From NCBI GenBank assembly GCA_964388665.1, contig CAYMBJ010000010.1, positions 3,373 to 67,372 on the forward strand: a stretch of 64,000 nucleotides of DNA. The letters are read 5' to 3'. Positions 35,071-44,776 of this stretch are shown one piece after another. Position 1 is the stretch's first letter. The number at the start of each line of letters is the position of its first letter. The stretch is from CALCCV01 sp964388665. GTDB taxonomy: Bacteria > Bdellovibrionota > Bdellovibrionia > Bdellovibrionales > Bdellovibrionaceae. Both the position numbers and the translations under genes were made by a program. The notes beneath the pieces were generated by a model that saw only the letters and a list, made by a program, of their open reading frames with translations, did no database searches and had not been told where the DNA came from.

Positions 35071-35889
35071 ATGAATTTGAAACACTTAACAGATGAAGTC
35101 TTGCTGGCAGAAACCGAAAGGGCAGTAAAAATCGAAAGGCAAGCGACTCTTGCAGTTTTGTATCACCTGAAAGAGATTGAGCGCAGAAGGCTGTTTGCTG
35201 AGTTGAAATTTGCATCGCTTTTTGAGTATGTAAAGGAAAAACTTGGCTATGATGGCAACGACGCCTACCGCAGAATTTCTGCAATGAGATTGCTTGCGGA
35301 GCTTCCCGAAATTGCACCAGCTGTGGAATCCGGAAAGCTTAGCCTCACGCATTTGAACTTGGCACAGACGCATTTTAATAAAGAGGAAAAGGCTCGTGGT
35401 GAAGCTTTGACCAGCGACGAAAAAAAAGAAGTGCTACGAAAGGTGGTCGGAGTGTCAACCCGTACGGCTGAAAAGTTAGTAGCGCAAAATGCCAGTTACT
35501 CTGAGGCCAAGATGGTTACCATACAAGTGGATAAAGAGTTGGCAGCTAAGCTCCAATTGTTAAAAGGATTGATGGCGCATTCGGAACCAAACATCTCGGA
35601 TGCAGCGCTTCTGCATAAAATTGCAGACATGGCGTTTGAGAAATTATCGGCGCCGGGAAAATCTTCAATACCGGTAAGGGTCAGAAAAGAGGTTTGAAAC
35701 AGAGATGGCGGAGAATGCACCCACTGTGGCTCGCAATATGCTGTGCAATATGATCACTTTCCAATTCCAAAATCGATGGGTGGTGCTGATACGGCGGACA
35801 ACCTGCGACTGCGTTGCCGGAACTGTAACCAGCGTTCGGCCATTGAGACTTTCGGCGCAGGGAAAATGGAAACCTCTTTGCGACATTGA
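35071..35889 (+). pseudogene. Bdellovibrio-type HNH endonuclease, split by in-frame TGA
   Basis: ATG 35071 (GGAGGTATTGACT upstream) opens a frame with the family's N-terminal region: LYHLKEIERRRLFAEL, YDGNDAYRRISAMRLLAELPEI, STRTAEKLV. It stops at TGA 35695-35697 directly after RVRKEV. The same frame continues to 35889 and encodes the missing HNH domain: NRDGGECTHCGS, YDHFPIPKSMGG, DNLRLRCRNCNQRSAI. Family members have Trp at the stop position (EVWxRD), so TGG became TGA. Either a nonsense mutation, readthrough or a sequencing error; the N-terminal part could still be made. Confidence 0.82.
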
Positions 35890-36085
35890 GATGAGAGCAC
35901 TTAGCTGAGGTTTCATCAATATTGGGCCAAGCTCATAGGGGCAGCCGGCGCAATCATTGGAAAAAATGGAACTGGCAAAAATTACTGTACAAAAGCAGTA
36001 CACTTTCGCTTTTGCTGGAGTGTGATAGCTTTTAGAGCTCGTCCAAAGCGATTGAGCACACCATTTTCCTTTCATGGAGGTTCTT

Positions 36086-36442
36086 ATGAAATTCATTTTG
36101 CCAGTAACACTTTTAGTTAGCTGCGTGTTTTCAGTTTCTTCATTTGCAGAAGATCTATGGGATGATGCATACAAAACGGAAGCTTATACGACCACACTCC
36201 TTACGGATACAGTTCAATTGAGTGACGGCAGCGAGATATCTGCAAGAATGAAAGTCTGTGCAAAGAATGGCGGCCAAAAGGTCCAGTGCTTGGTGTATAT
36301 CATCGAAGATGATAGCGTTTTGGAGCAAGTCGAGGACGTGCTTGCAAATATTGCATCGATTAAATTCGTAAGAATCAAGTATAAATTCATGGCGCGGCTA
36401 CCGCATATAAAAGTGCTTACAGCGGCGTCGCGTTGGCTTTAG
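36086..36442 (+). CDS. Small exported protein, unknown
   Basis: 118 residues with a signal peptide (FILPVTLLVSCVFSVSSFAED). GGAGGTTCTT precedes the ATG at 36086. The mature domain is beta-like with a Cys pair (VCAKNGGQKVQC). The last 26 bases overlap the 3' end of the convergent RND gene. No family recognised. The upstream 200 bases contain TGTAC and GTACA as a short inverted repeat around AAAAGCA. Confidence 0.6.
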   Translation: MKFILPVTLLVSCVFSVSSFAEDLWDDAYKTEAYTTTLLTDTVQLSDGSEISARMKVCAKNGGQKVQCLVYIIEDDSVLEQVEDVLANIASIKFVRIKYKFMARLPHIKVLTAASRWL

Positions 36443-39400
36443 TTTTTCGAAATAGCAGGCTGATCACATCATCTAGAATCGAAATGGCTAGCGGAAAAAA
36501 GAATAGCGTAATCAAAGCACCAATGAGAAGACCATAGCCCAACGCGGTGACGATGGGCACCACAAAGGGGTCTTTGCCGCCAATGCCGTGGGCGGTGGGC
36601 AGCAGGCCCGCGACGGTGGTGAAGGTTGTTAAAAAGATGGGTCGCAAACGGGTGGTTGCGGCCGCGATGATACTTTCTATTTTTCCAACGCCCTGTTCAC
36701 GCTCACGATTGACAAAATCAATCAGGACAATCGCATTGTTAACGATCACTCCCGCAAGCGCAATCACGCCAAGCATGGCCAAGAAAGACAGAGGCATGCC
36801 CCGCAGCCACAGCACGATCACCACGGCCATGATTCCTGAGGGAATGGTCAGTACCACCAAAAAGGGCTGAATCACGCTCTTAAATGTCAAAATCAAAATA
36901 AAAAAGATGGCCAAGAAGGCAATCAGGAAGGCCCTTCCGAGTGACTGAAAGGATTCTTTGGTGTCTTCATCTTCGCCGCCAAATGCAAAGCTGACTTTGG
37001 GAAATTTCTTTTGCAACTCGGGCAAGAGCTCACGAATTTTGTTATTGGCATCGGTCGCACTCAGATTTTTTTCGTCAACGTTGGCCGTGACTTTGACCTC
37101 ACGGGTGTTGTTGTCGTGCTCATAGACCGAAATGGAATCGGTTTCCGTAAAGCTGGCGATGTTCTTTAGGGGCACCAAATTGCCGCGCTGGTTGGGAATC
37201 ATGATTTTTGAGAGAATGCGTTCATTTGTTTTTACATCGTCTTTAAAGGTGACTTTGATATCCACCTGTTCATCAAGTTCCTGGATGTCGCTGGCCTTGA
37301 TGCCTTCGATTGCAGCGCGAACAGTGGTGCCCACGGAAGTCACGTTGAGGCCGCTGGACGCCGCAAGCTCAGGCTTGACGTTGATGTGAATCTCTCTTTT
37401 TCCTTTAATAAATGAATCGCTGACATCCGAAGTTCCCGGGATGGACGCCACCACTTCTTTGAGCGCAGCCACCGCCGGCATAATGTCTTCATACAATCGG
37501 CCACGCACACCCAAACTCACTGCCTTGCCAACGGGAGGGCCGTTGGAGACACGATCAAATGTCAGAGACTCCAAATTGTCGGGCAATCCAATTTTTGTGC
37601 GTAACGACTCGATGATCTCTTTGGCTTTTCGGGTTCGGTCGCTCTCTGGAGACAGATAGATCACGAGCTGCGCATACTCGCTGCCACGTTTGGTATTGGG
37701 ATCGTTGGGATCCTGCTGCACAATTCCGATTGCGGTGCTAACATCCTCTAGCTCTTCACTTGGCAGCTCCATAACGGCCTTTTCGATGGGCTTCATGATC
37801 TCAGCCATGTGGTCAAGGGAGGTCCCGGTGGGCGCTTTGGCTTTGACGAAAAAGATCTCAATACCATCGGCCGGAAACAGCACAAAGGTGTTTTTGATGG
37901 CGGCAAGTGCCGTCAGTGCCACAAAAAAGAGACCAAAGAGGGCCACCGTCTTGTATTTGTTGGCCAAGAACAGTCGAACCGTTTTTTCGTAACTGACGGC
38001 AATGCGAGTCTGCCAAAAATTTTCAAATCGCGCGCGGTAAGACCCGGGTCGCAGTATAAAGTCAGCATCGCGAACATAGTGGGAGAGATGTTGCGGCAAA
38101 ATCAGCAGGCCCTCAGCCAAACTAAAGAGCAGTGCGATCACAACTCCGAGAGGAATCTGCCGCGTGAATTTGCCAAAAATTCCACTCATAAACATCATCG
38201 GCAAAAACGCCACGACAGTTGTCAAAACACTGGCCGTCACGGCAGGCCAGATCTCACGCGTGCCGAGCACAGCCGCTTCGTCATTGGATTTGCCCATGTG
38301 CTTGTAGCGTATGTAATTGTCCGTGACCACGACGGCGTCATCCACCAGCATTCCGCTCACGATAATAAGACCCAATAGCGAAATCAGATTGAGGCTGTAA
38401 TCGTTGTAGTAGAAGATGCCCATTGTTCCCAAAAAGCTAAGCAGGACTCCCACGACCACGATGGCCGCCACTCGCCAAGGCATGAAAAGTATCAGAGTGA
38501 AAAAAATAAACGTCATGCCCACGGCCAAATTGCCACCCAGCACTGAGACTCGGCGCTTGATGTACATCGAAAAATCATTCAAAAAATCGGTATCCACCGA
38601 CGCCCGTCCCGCCGCCTTGAGCTGCTCTTGAAGCTGGGCATCGAAGGCCAAGACCTTGGTGCGCACAGCTTCCACCACATTGATGGCATCGGCCGTTTCT
38701 TTTTTTAACACCGTCAAAGACAAGCTGGGCTTGCCATTGGTGCGATTGATAATGGTGGGCTCCTCTTGATCGAGAGTCACCGTTGCCACATCAGAGATAC
38801 GAATGGCCCGACCGATTTCATTGGCTCGTACCACCGCTTTTTCAATGTCTTTGATGTCTTCAAATTCGCCTACGGTGCGCACGATCTTTTCAAATTCGCC
38901 CATCGCCGGGGGATCAATCGAGCCTGCCGGTATTGATCTATTCTGTGCGCGCAGGGCTGCAATGATTTCGTCCAAGGACATTCGGTAGCGAACAAGTTTT
39001 GCTGGATCCACAGCCACACGAATCTCTCGATTGCGCAAACCCTTGTAGGCCACCTTGGCCACGCCGGCCACACTTTCAATTTCGATCTCAAGCTCTTTGG
39101 CAATCGAGCGCAACTCCAAGGGCGGCAAATCACTCGAAATCGCCACCTCAATGATGGGAGACTGTTTAGTTTCTATGGCCTGAACCTTGGGTTCCTCGAC
39201 GCCATCGGGGCGCTCAAAGCGATCGATGACATCCTTGATATCATCTTTGGCTTTGGCCTCAGTGGTCTGATCGGGATCAAGTTGCGCAACAACATAACTG
39301 CGCCCTTCGGCAGAGACCGAAGTGAGTTTTTTGATCCCGTCCACCTCTTTGAGGTCCTGTTCGATGGGATTGGTAACAAGCTTTTCCACCTCTTGAGGTG

Positions 39401-39566
39401 AAGCCCCGGGATACAGAGAAGATATCGTAATGATATCAAATTGCACATTCGGGAACACCTCACGCTTAATGAGGGCGAGCCCCAGAACACCCAACACCAC
39501 AATAAAGATACAAAGCAAATCACCAAAAAGTCGCTGGCGTATGAAAAATGTGATGAGACTATTCAT
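36417..39566 (-). CDS. RND-family efflux transporter
   Basis: 1049-residue inner-membrane pump of the AcrB/MexB-like (HAE/ACR_tran) superfamily. It has the TM1 start (FFIRQRLFGDLLCIFIVVLGVL), two large periplasmic loops and a proton-relay pair in TM4 (SGMLVDDAVVV). RND pumps normally form tripartite complexes with a periplasmic adaptor and TolC. Here the TolC-like gene is directly upstream and overlaps by 8 bases, but no adaptor gene lies in the window. Substrate unknown. Confidence 0.9.
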   Translation of the reverse strand: MNSLITFFIRQRLFGDLLCIFIVVLGVLGLALIKREVFPNVQFDIITISSLYPGASPQEVEKLVTNPIEQDLKEVDGIKKLTSVSAEGRSYVVAQLDPDQTTEAKAKDDIKDVIDRFERPDGVEEPKVQAIETKQSPIIEVAISSDLPPLELRSIAKELEIEIESVAGVAKVAYKGLRNREIRVAVDPAKLVRYRMSLDEIIAALRAQNRSIPAGSIDPPAMGEFEKIVRTVGEFEDIKDIEKAVVRANEIGRAIRISDVATVTLDQEEPTIINRTNGKPSLSLTVLKKETADAINVVEAVRTKVLAFDAQLQEQLKAAGRASVDTDFLNDFSMYIKRRVSVLGGNLAVGMTFIFFTLILFMPWRVAAIVVVGVLLSFLGTMGIFYYNDYSLNLISLLGLIIVSGMLVDDAVVVTDNYIRYKHMGKSNDEAAVLGTREIWPAVTASVLTTVVAFLPMMFMSGIFGKFTRQIPLGVVIALLFSLAEGLLILPQHLSHYVRDADFILRPGSYRARFENFWQTRIAVSYEKTVRLFLANKYKTVALFGLFFVALTALAAIKNTFVLFPADGIEIFFVKAKAPTGTSLDHMAEIMKPIEKAVMELPSEELEDVSTAIGIVQQDPNDPNTKRGSEYAQLVIYLSPESDRTRKAKEIIESLRTKIGLPDNLESLTFDRVSNGPPVGKAVSLGVRGRLYEDIMPAVAALKEVVASIPGTSDVSDSFIKGKREIHINVKPELAASSGLNVTSVGTTVRAAIEGIKASDIQELDEQVDIKVTFKDDVKTNERILSKIMIPNQRGNLVPLKNIASFTETDSISVYEHDNNTREVKVTANVDEKNLSATDANNKIRELLPELQKKFPKVSFAFGGEDEDTKESFQSLGRAFLIAFLAIFFILILTFKSVIQPFLVVLTIPSGIMAVVIVLWLRGMPLSFLAMLGVIALAGVIVNNAIVLIDFVNREREQGVGKIESIIAAATTRLRPIFLTTFTTVAGLLPTAHGIGGKDPFVVPIVTALGYGLLIGALITLFFFPLAISILDDVISLLFRKTKANATPL

Positions 39567-41232
39567 ATTTCATTCCTTGCCACTTATCAAAATGCGTTTG
39601 CATCTGTGCCTGCGCATGCAAAAGTTTCCACATGCTCAGGCGCAATTCCGCCTCAGTTGAGCGCGCGATCTGCCCCGCTTGGCTGGCATCATCGTCGGCC
39701 TGAATGACAGAAAACAAAGTGGCTCGACCAATACGAAATCGGCGCTCCTCAAGGTCTGATCTTTCTGATTGATTTTTGCTGAGGATCTCGAGCTGCTGGC
39801 GCAGCTCTTGAAGGCGAGCTACGTTTTTGCACTCGTTGATCAGCAGAACTCGAGCCGCATCCTGAACCTGCGAGTGTTGCAATTCTGCATTTAAAGATTC
39901 GGTCCTGGCCACCTGAGTGCGCCCCGCCTTGGCGGCACCTCCAAGTGGAATCGTTAAAGCCAATTCAACATTCCATGCGGGATGCTGGCCATTGGAGCTT
40001 CCCGACAAGGACTTGCTGCGATCCTCGTCTATCTCGTTGTTGGCCAACTCCCCTCGCAATTGCAAATCGGGATCCGTTTCTGATTCCGCCTTTTCGATGT
40101 TGATGGAGGCAATCTCTTTTTGCAAAATGCTTTGCTGGACCTCAAGACTTTGCGAGGCATTTTGGGTCTGACAAATCTGTTCAACTCCGCCTGGCAACTC
40201 ACCGATTTCAATAGGAATCTTCTCGGGATCAAAACTCAGCAGTTCATCTGCTAGACCCAAAATAATGATCAGTTCGCGCCAGCGATTCTGCAGTTCCTGA
40301 ATCGCTGAATTCAATTGCGTCTCAGTCAAAATCACACCCGATTGAATTTGCAAGACATCGGGGCGCTCTGCCGTTCCAAGGCGAGATTTGATCATGGTGT
40401 TCGATAGCAAACGTTTTCGCCGCGCCAAATCTGCACGAGCCACCTGAGTCCGCGTCTGCGCCAACCAGGCGCCGTAGTACGCCTGAATCAACTGCAGTGC
40501 GGTTTGCCCCATGAGGCGCTGATTCCCAAGACTTGCAAGCTCAGAGGATTTTTCACCAACGGCAATCCCCGCCCGCGAAGCCTTGCCAAAACCATCCCGC
40601 CACAAATTCTGACTCACTTGCAAACTCAGCTGCGAATCATAGGCCGAGATGGTTGAGAGTCCACCCGCAAAGGGCAAACTCGGATCAAATTTGGATTCAG
40701 AGTATTTATGAAGAAGGGCGGCTGCTATTGTGGTTCCGGTAGAAAAGTATTTAGAAACTCCGACACTGGCCTGATGACCCTGCACGCGCTCTGGATTGAA
40801 AGGAGTGCTTGATTCGGCTCTGGATTCAAAGACACTCGTCTTTAACTGCAGTTGCGGATCAAACCCCGCCAATGACAAATTTTTTGGACCTTCAACTTGC
40901 TCTTTTTGAGCACGTAAGTTTTTGAATGTCTCCGCCTGATTGAGGGCAATGCCCATCACCAAATCCAGAGTCAACTTTTTAGGGTAACCGCTGGGAATTT
41001 GCGAATCTAAATGCGATTTTTCAGCCGGTTTTTCTGCCGATTTTTCTGCCGATTTTTCAGCGCGCGCTGATTGTTTTGCGTTTTGCTTGGCATCCTTTGT
41101 CCAGCCAGTGCTTGGAAGCACAACACCACATATGCATACAAACATGCCCACCAGAGCAAAGAAGTTTTTGCCTGTGAACTTTTTCACCAGCAAAAAGATA
41201 ACTGAGCTGCAGAGATTCAAAGTTACCATCAC
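39559..41232 (-). CDS. TolC-family outer-membrane efflux protein
   Basis: 557 residues. The N-terminus holds a hydrophobic leader (NFFALVGMFVCICGVVLP) and a Lys/Ala/Glu/Ser repeat (EKSAEKSAEKPAEKS), then two OEP-type helical repeats (LQLSLQVSQNLWRDGF-like block; LEERRFRIGRATLFSVIQADDDASQ). The start may be the second Met. Translation of the RND gene begins inside its last codons, so the pair is coupled. The K/A/E/S leader is low-complexity and DNA-repetitive and may be a flexible periplasmic spacer. Confidence 0.85.
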   Translation of the reverse strand: MMVTLNLCSSVIFLLVKKFTGKNFFALVGMFVCICGVVLPSTGWTKDAKQNAKQSARAEKSAEKSAEKPAEKSHLDSQIPSGYPKKLTLDLVMGIALNQAETFKNLRAQKEQVEGPKNLSLAGFDPQLQLKTSVFESRAESSTPFNPERVQGHQASVGVSKYFSTGTTIAAALLHKYSESKFDPSLPFAGGLSTISAYDSQLSLQVSQNLWRDGFGKASRAGIAVGEKSSELASLGNQRLMGQTALQLIQAYYGAWLAQTRTQVARADLARRKRLLSNTMIKSRLGTAERPDVLQIQSGVILTETQLNSAIQELQNRWRELIIILGLADELLSFDPEKIPIEIGELPGGVEQICQTQNASQSLEVQQSILQKEIASINIEKAESETDPDLQLRGELANNEIDEDRSKSLSGSSNGQHPAWNVELALTIPLGGAAKAGRTQVARTESLNAELQHSQVQDAARVLLINECKNVARLQELRQQLEILSKNQSERSDLEERRFRIGRATLFSVIQADDDASQAGQIARSTEAELRLSMWKLLHAQAQMQTHFDKWQGMKYE

Positions 41233-41364
41233 TGCCCGCTAGTTTATGGACAATTCAATTTCGATGCAATGCCAGTGTTGTAGCGCTCGGCAGCGCAAGA
41301 AAAATTATGTTAAGCGATGAAGGCATCCTTCATAAATCAACTATATATTTTGCGCGATGCTCGC

Positions 41365-41490
41365 ATATCCATTTCAAGTCAAGTTGAGACCGAGGCGGCA
41401 AGGCTGGAGACGCTGAGGCGTGCTCCTCGCACGTCGCAAGCGGCGACAGTCGCAGCCAACAAAGGTCCCAACTTGAATCGAAATGGATAC
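41365..41490. repeat. Long palindromic repeat, copy B
   Basis: Arms 41365-41391 and 41464-41490 are 27-bp inverted copies matching at 23 of 27 positions, ending ATCCATTTC. The core (GACCGAGGCGGCAAGGC then CGCTGAGGCGTGCTCCT) is shared with copy C and partly with copy A. It begins about 10 bases after the icmF stop (minus strand), i.e. at the 3' end of the acyl-CoA operon. No coding frame inside. Confidence 0.75.
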
Positions 41491-41499
41491 CAATGGATA

Positions 41500-44400
41500 T
41501 TATACGTTTCGTCGGTACTGCCCACCCACCTCAAAAAGCGCACTGGTCATTTGAAAAAGCGAACAGTACCGAGTGGCATTCATCAATTCTGCAAAAATAT
41601 TTTTACCGGTCAGTGCAGCTGCCTTGAGATCTTCGATGGCCTTTGTTGCTTTTTCTGCATGATCCTTTTGGTACTTTTGCACGCGCCCCAGCTGCAGATC
41701 CTTTTCTTCATAACTGGCACGAGCCATTTCAATCTTTGGCGCCACATAGCCGGCATCCAAAGTTTTGGGATCCACAAAGGTGTTCACGCCAATGATGGGT
41801 AAAGTTCCTTCGTGCTTGCGCTGTTCGTAATAAAGACTCTCTTCTTGAATCTTGGCACGCTGGTACTGAGTTTCCATCGCCCCCAAAACACCGCCTCGCT
41901 CATTGATGCGCATGAACTCTTCGAGTACGGCCTCTTCCACCAACTCCGTCATCTCTTCAAAAAAGTACGAACCCTGATTGGGATTTTGATTGATGGCAGG
42001 ACCAAACTCCCTATTGATGATCATTTGAATGGCCACTGCTCGACGAACAGACTCTTCTGTTGGTGTTGTGATGGCTTCATCATAGGCATTGGTGTGTAGC
42101 GAATTGCAGTTGTCATATATTGCTAAGAGCGCCTGCAAAGTGGTGCGGATATCGTTAAAAGCAATCTCTTGGGCATGAAGACTGCGGCCACTGGTTTGAA
42201 TGTGATACTTTAACTTTTGCGCCCGATCGCTGGCGCCATATTTGTATTTCATGGCCAGCGCCCAAATCCTTCGCGCCACTCGACCAATGACCGAGTACTC
42301 AGGATCCAAACCGTTACTAAAGAAGAAACTCAAATTGGGCGCAAAATCATCGATATTTAACCCGCGTGAAAGGTAGTACTCCACAAAGGTGAAGCCATTG
42401 GAAAGAGTGAATGCCAATTGCGAAATCGGATTGGCTCCCGCCTCGGCAATATGATAACCCGAAATGCTCACCGAATAAAAATTGCGAATCTCTTTTTCAA
42501 CAAAATAAGCCTGAATATCACCCATCATTTTGAGAGCAAAGTTAATAGAAAAGATACAGGTGTTTTGCCCCTGATCCTCTTTAAGAATGTCCGCCTGAAC
42601 AGTGCCACGCAGTTGTTTCAGTGTGGCGGCAGCAATCACTTCGCGCTCGGCCTCGGTGATCTTTTTTCCGGTTTCCTTTTCTTTTTTCTCGCACTGCTGA
42701 TCGATGGCGGCATTAAAGTAAAACGCCAAAATCATCGGTGCTGGACCATTGATGGTCATGCTGACACTGGTATTGGGATTGATAAGATCAAAGCCTGCAA
42801 AGAGGCGCTTCATATCATCCAGCGAGCAAACCGAAACTCCGCTTTCGCCAATCTTGCCATAAATGTCGGGACGAGGATCAGGGTCTTGTCCATACAAGGT
42901 GACACTATCAAATGCGGTGGATAGCCGATGCGATTTTTCGCCCTCACATAAAAAGTGAAAGCGCCGATTGGTGCGCTCCGGTGGTCCCTCGCCCGCGAAC
43001 ATGCGCTTTGGCTCTTCGTCGTCACGCTTGACCGGAAAAACCCCCGCCGTGTAAGGAAACTCTCCCGGGACATTTTCGAGTCGTAAAAACCGATAGCGAT
43101 CACCCCAGTCCGTAATGTTTTTTGGAAAGACAACCTTTTTGATTCGTGTGCCCGAGAGGCTTTTTTCTATAAGTTTCTGGCTAAAGCTTCGGCCTCGCAC
43201 CTCATAGGTGAGCTGATCTTGGTCATACTTTTTAACATGTTGATCCCAATTCTGCAGGTTCTCAAGATCCGTTGCCAAGAATTCCTGACTCAAACTGGCC
43301 TTCAATTGTTTGGCCTGCTCATCCGCGATGCCGAACTCTTTTTGAAAATTATTAAGTGCGCCCAACTGCGAGGCCTTGCGGGCTTGCTGCTGAGTTTTGC
43401 TTTTGTAACTGCGAACAGTATCGACAATTTCTGCCAAATAGGCCTGCCGCTGTGGCGGCACAATTTGGACCTGCTCACTGGAAAGAATCAATTTTTTCGC
43501 GGCAGCTGAGAGTGAAAATGACTTTTCTTTTTCGCTCAGTTTTTCTAGCAAATGGAAAAACAATTGATTGACGCCACCATCATTGAACTGCGCAGCCTGA
43601 GTCAAAAACACCGGCGGCGGCGTTTCGTCGTGAAAGATCTTTCGCGATCGATTGTACTGCTTGCCCACATCGCGAAGGGCGTCCTGAGATCCGCGCCGAT
43701 CGGCTTTGTTGATAGCAATCACATCGGCATAATCGATCATATCGATCTTCTCTAGCTGTGAAGGCGCGCCAAACTCGGCCGTCATCACATACATCGACAG
43801 GTCACAAACATCCATTATCGCCATATTGCCCTGCCCGATTCCGGAGGTCTCAGCAATGACCAGATCAAAATCGCAAGTTTTAAGATAGTCCACCACCGCT
43901 GGCAGACTGTCTGAAATCTCTTTTCCGGAGCCGCGCGAGGCCAGACTGCGCATAAAGATACGATTTCGCGACAACGAATTCATACGAATCCGATCGCCCA
44001 AGAGTGAACCACCTGTCTTGCGCTTGGAGGGATCCACGCACACCACCGCAATGTTTTTATCTGGAAAGGAGTTTAAAAATCTTTGGGTGAGCTCATCAAT
44101 CAGACTGGATTTACCGGCTCCGCCGGTGCCGGTGATCCCCAGCACCAATGGCGAGGTGCCTTTGCGTGGGAAAACACTTTCAGCTTTTTGTGCAACTGTG
44201 CTTTTTTCTTCAATTGAAGTGAGCGCTCTGCCCAATTCTGCACTGGGAATGGGATCGAGGAAAAAAGTATTATGTTTCGCGCTCTCCGCGCCGCTTTTGC
44301 CAGACGCTTTGGTTTTCGTTTCGCTGCTCGTGCGACGCTGTTGCTGTTTTTCTAAAATGGAAAAGTCACAGCTCTCCATAATTGCAGAGACCATGCCTTC

Positions 44401-44772
44401 CAAGCCCAGGCGCCGCCCATCATCGGGATGAAAGATCTGGGCGATTCCGTAGGCTTCTAGTTCTTTTTTTTCGTCATAAACAATGACTCCACCGCCGCCG
44501 CCAAAAATGCGCACATATCCCGCTCCGGCCTCATCTAGAAGATCCTTTACATACTTAAAGTACTCCATATGGCCGCCCTGATAAGAGCTCAAACACACAC
44601 CCTGAGCTCCCTCTTGCAAAACGGCCTTGACCACGTCATGTACCGAGCGATTGTGACCCAAGTGAATCACCTCGGCGCCGGCATCCTGCAAAATTCTGCG
44701 AATAATATTGATACTGGCGTCATGACCATCAAAAAGAGCTGCAGCTGTGACGATGCGAATTGGATTTTTCAT
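41500..44772 (-). CDS. icmF: Fused isobutyryl-CoA mutase IcmF
   Basis: 1090 residues in three blocks: an N-terminal B12-binding domain (DGHDASINIIRRIL, then GGGGVIVYDE), a MeaB-like GTPase chaperone (Walker A GTGGAGKSSLID, then DPSKRKTGGSLLGDRIRMN), and the mutase body (GTVQADILKEDQGQNTCIF). It interconverts isobutyryl-CoA and butyryl-CoA with adenosylcobalamin. The start is ATG 44772, 4 bases after the crotonase stop, with GGTGAATAACAAA upstream; the frame stays open to 44916 but inside the crotonase gene. Confidence 0.93.
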   Translation of the reverse strand: MKNPIRIVTAAALFDGHDASINIIRRILQDAGAEVIHLGHNRSVHDVVKAVLQEGAQGVCLSSYQGGHMEYFKYVKDLLDEAGAGYVRIFGGGGGVIVYDEKKELEAYGIAQIFHPDDGRRLGLEGMVSAIMESCDFSILEKQQQRRTSSETKTKASGKSGAESAKHNTFFLDPIPSAELGRALTSIEEKSTVAQKAESVFPRKGTSPLVLGITGTGGAGKSSLIDELTQRFLNSFPDKNIAVVCVDPSKRKTGGSLLGDRIRMNSLSRNRIFMRSLASRGSGKEISDSLPAVVDYLKTCDFDLVIAETSGIGQGNMAIMDVCDLSMYVMTAEFGAPSQLEKIDMIDYADVIAINKADRRGSQDALRDVGKQYNRSRKIFHDETPPPVFLTQAAQFNDGGVNQLFFHLLEKLSEKEKSFSLSAAAKKLILSSEQVQIVPPQRQAYLAEIVDTVRSYKSKTQQQARKASQLGALNNFQKEFGIADEQAKQLKASLSQEFLATDLENLQNWDQHVKKYDQDQLTYEVRGRSFSQKLIEKSLSGTRIKKVVFPKNITDWGDRYRFLRLENVPGEFPYTAGVFPVKRDDEEPKRMFAGEGPPERTNRRFHFLCEGEKSHRLSTAFDSVTLYGQDPDPRPDIYGKIGESGVSVCSLDDMKRLFAGFDLINPNTSVSMTINGPAPMILAFYFNAAIDQQCEKKEKETGKKITEAEREVIAAATLKQLRGTVQADILKEDQGQNTCIFSINFALKMMGDIQAYFVEKEIRNFYSVSISGYHIAEAGANPISQLAFTLSNGFTFVEYYLSRGLNIDDFAPNLSFFFSNGLDPEYSVIGRVARRIWALAMKYKYGASDRAQKLKYHIQTSGRSLHAQEIAFNDIRTTLQALLAIYDNCNSLHTNAYDEAITTPTEESVRRAVAIQMIINREFGPAINQNPNQGSYFFEEMTELVEEAVLEEFMRINERGGVLGAMETQYQRAKIQEESLYYEQRKHEGTLPIIGVNTFVDPKTLDAGYVAPKIEMARASYEEKDLQLGRVQKYQKDHAEKATKAIEDLKAAALTGKNIFAELMNATRYCSLFQMTSALFEVGGQYRRNV

Positions 44773-44776
44773 TTTG

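Noticed and set aside
35695..35697. Genome-wide reassignment of TGA to tryptophan
   Set aside because: TGA ends several intact genes here (for example at 53650-53652 and 21862-21864), so it is a normal stop codon.
35705..35908. 67-codon frame downstream of the HNH gene
   Set aside because: The correct reading is the other frame, which continues the HNH endonuclease after the TGA.
42810..43133. Second minus-strand frame within icmF suggesting a frameshift
   Set aside because: The icmF frame is continuous and carries all domain motifs across this stretch.
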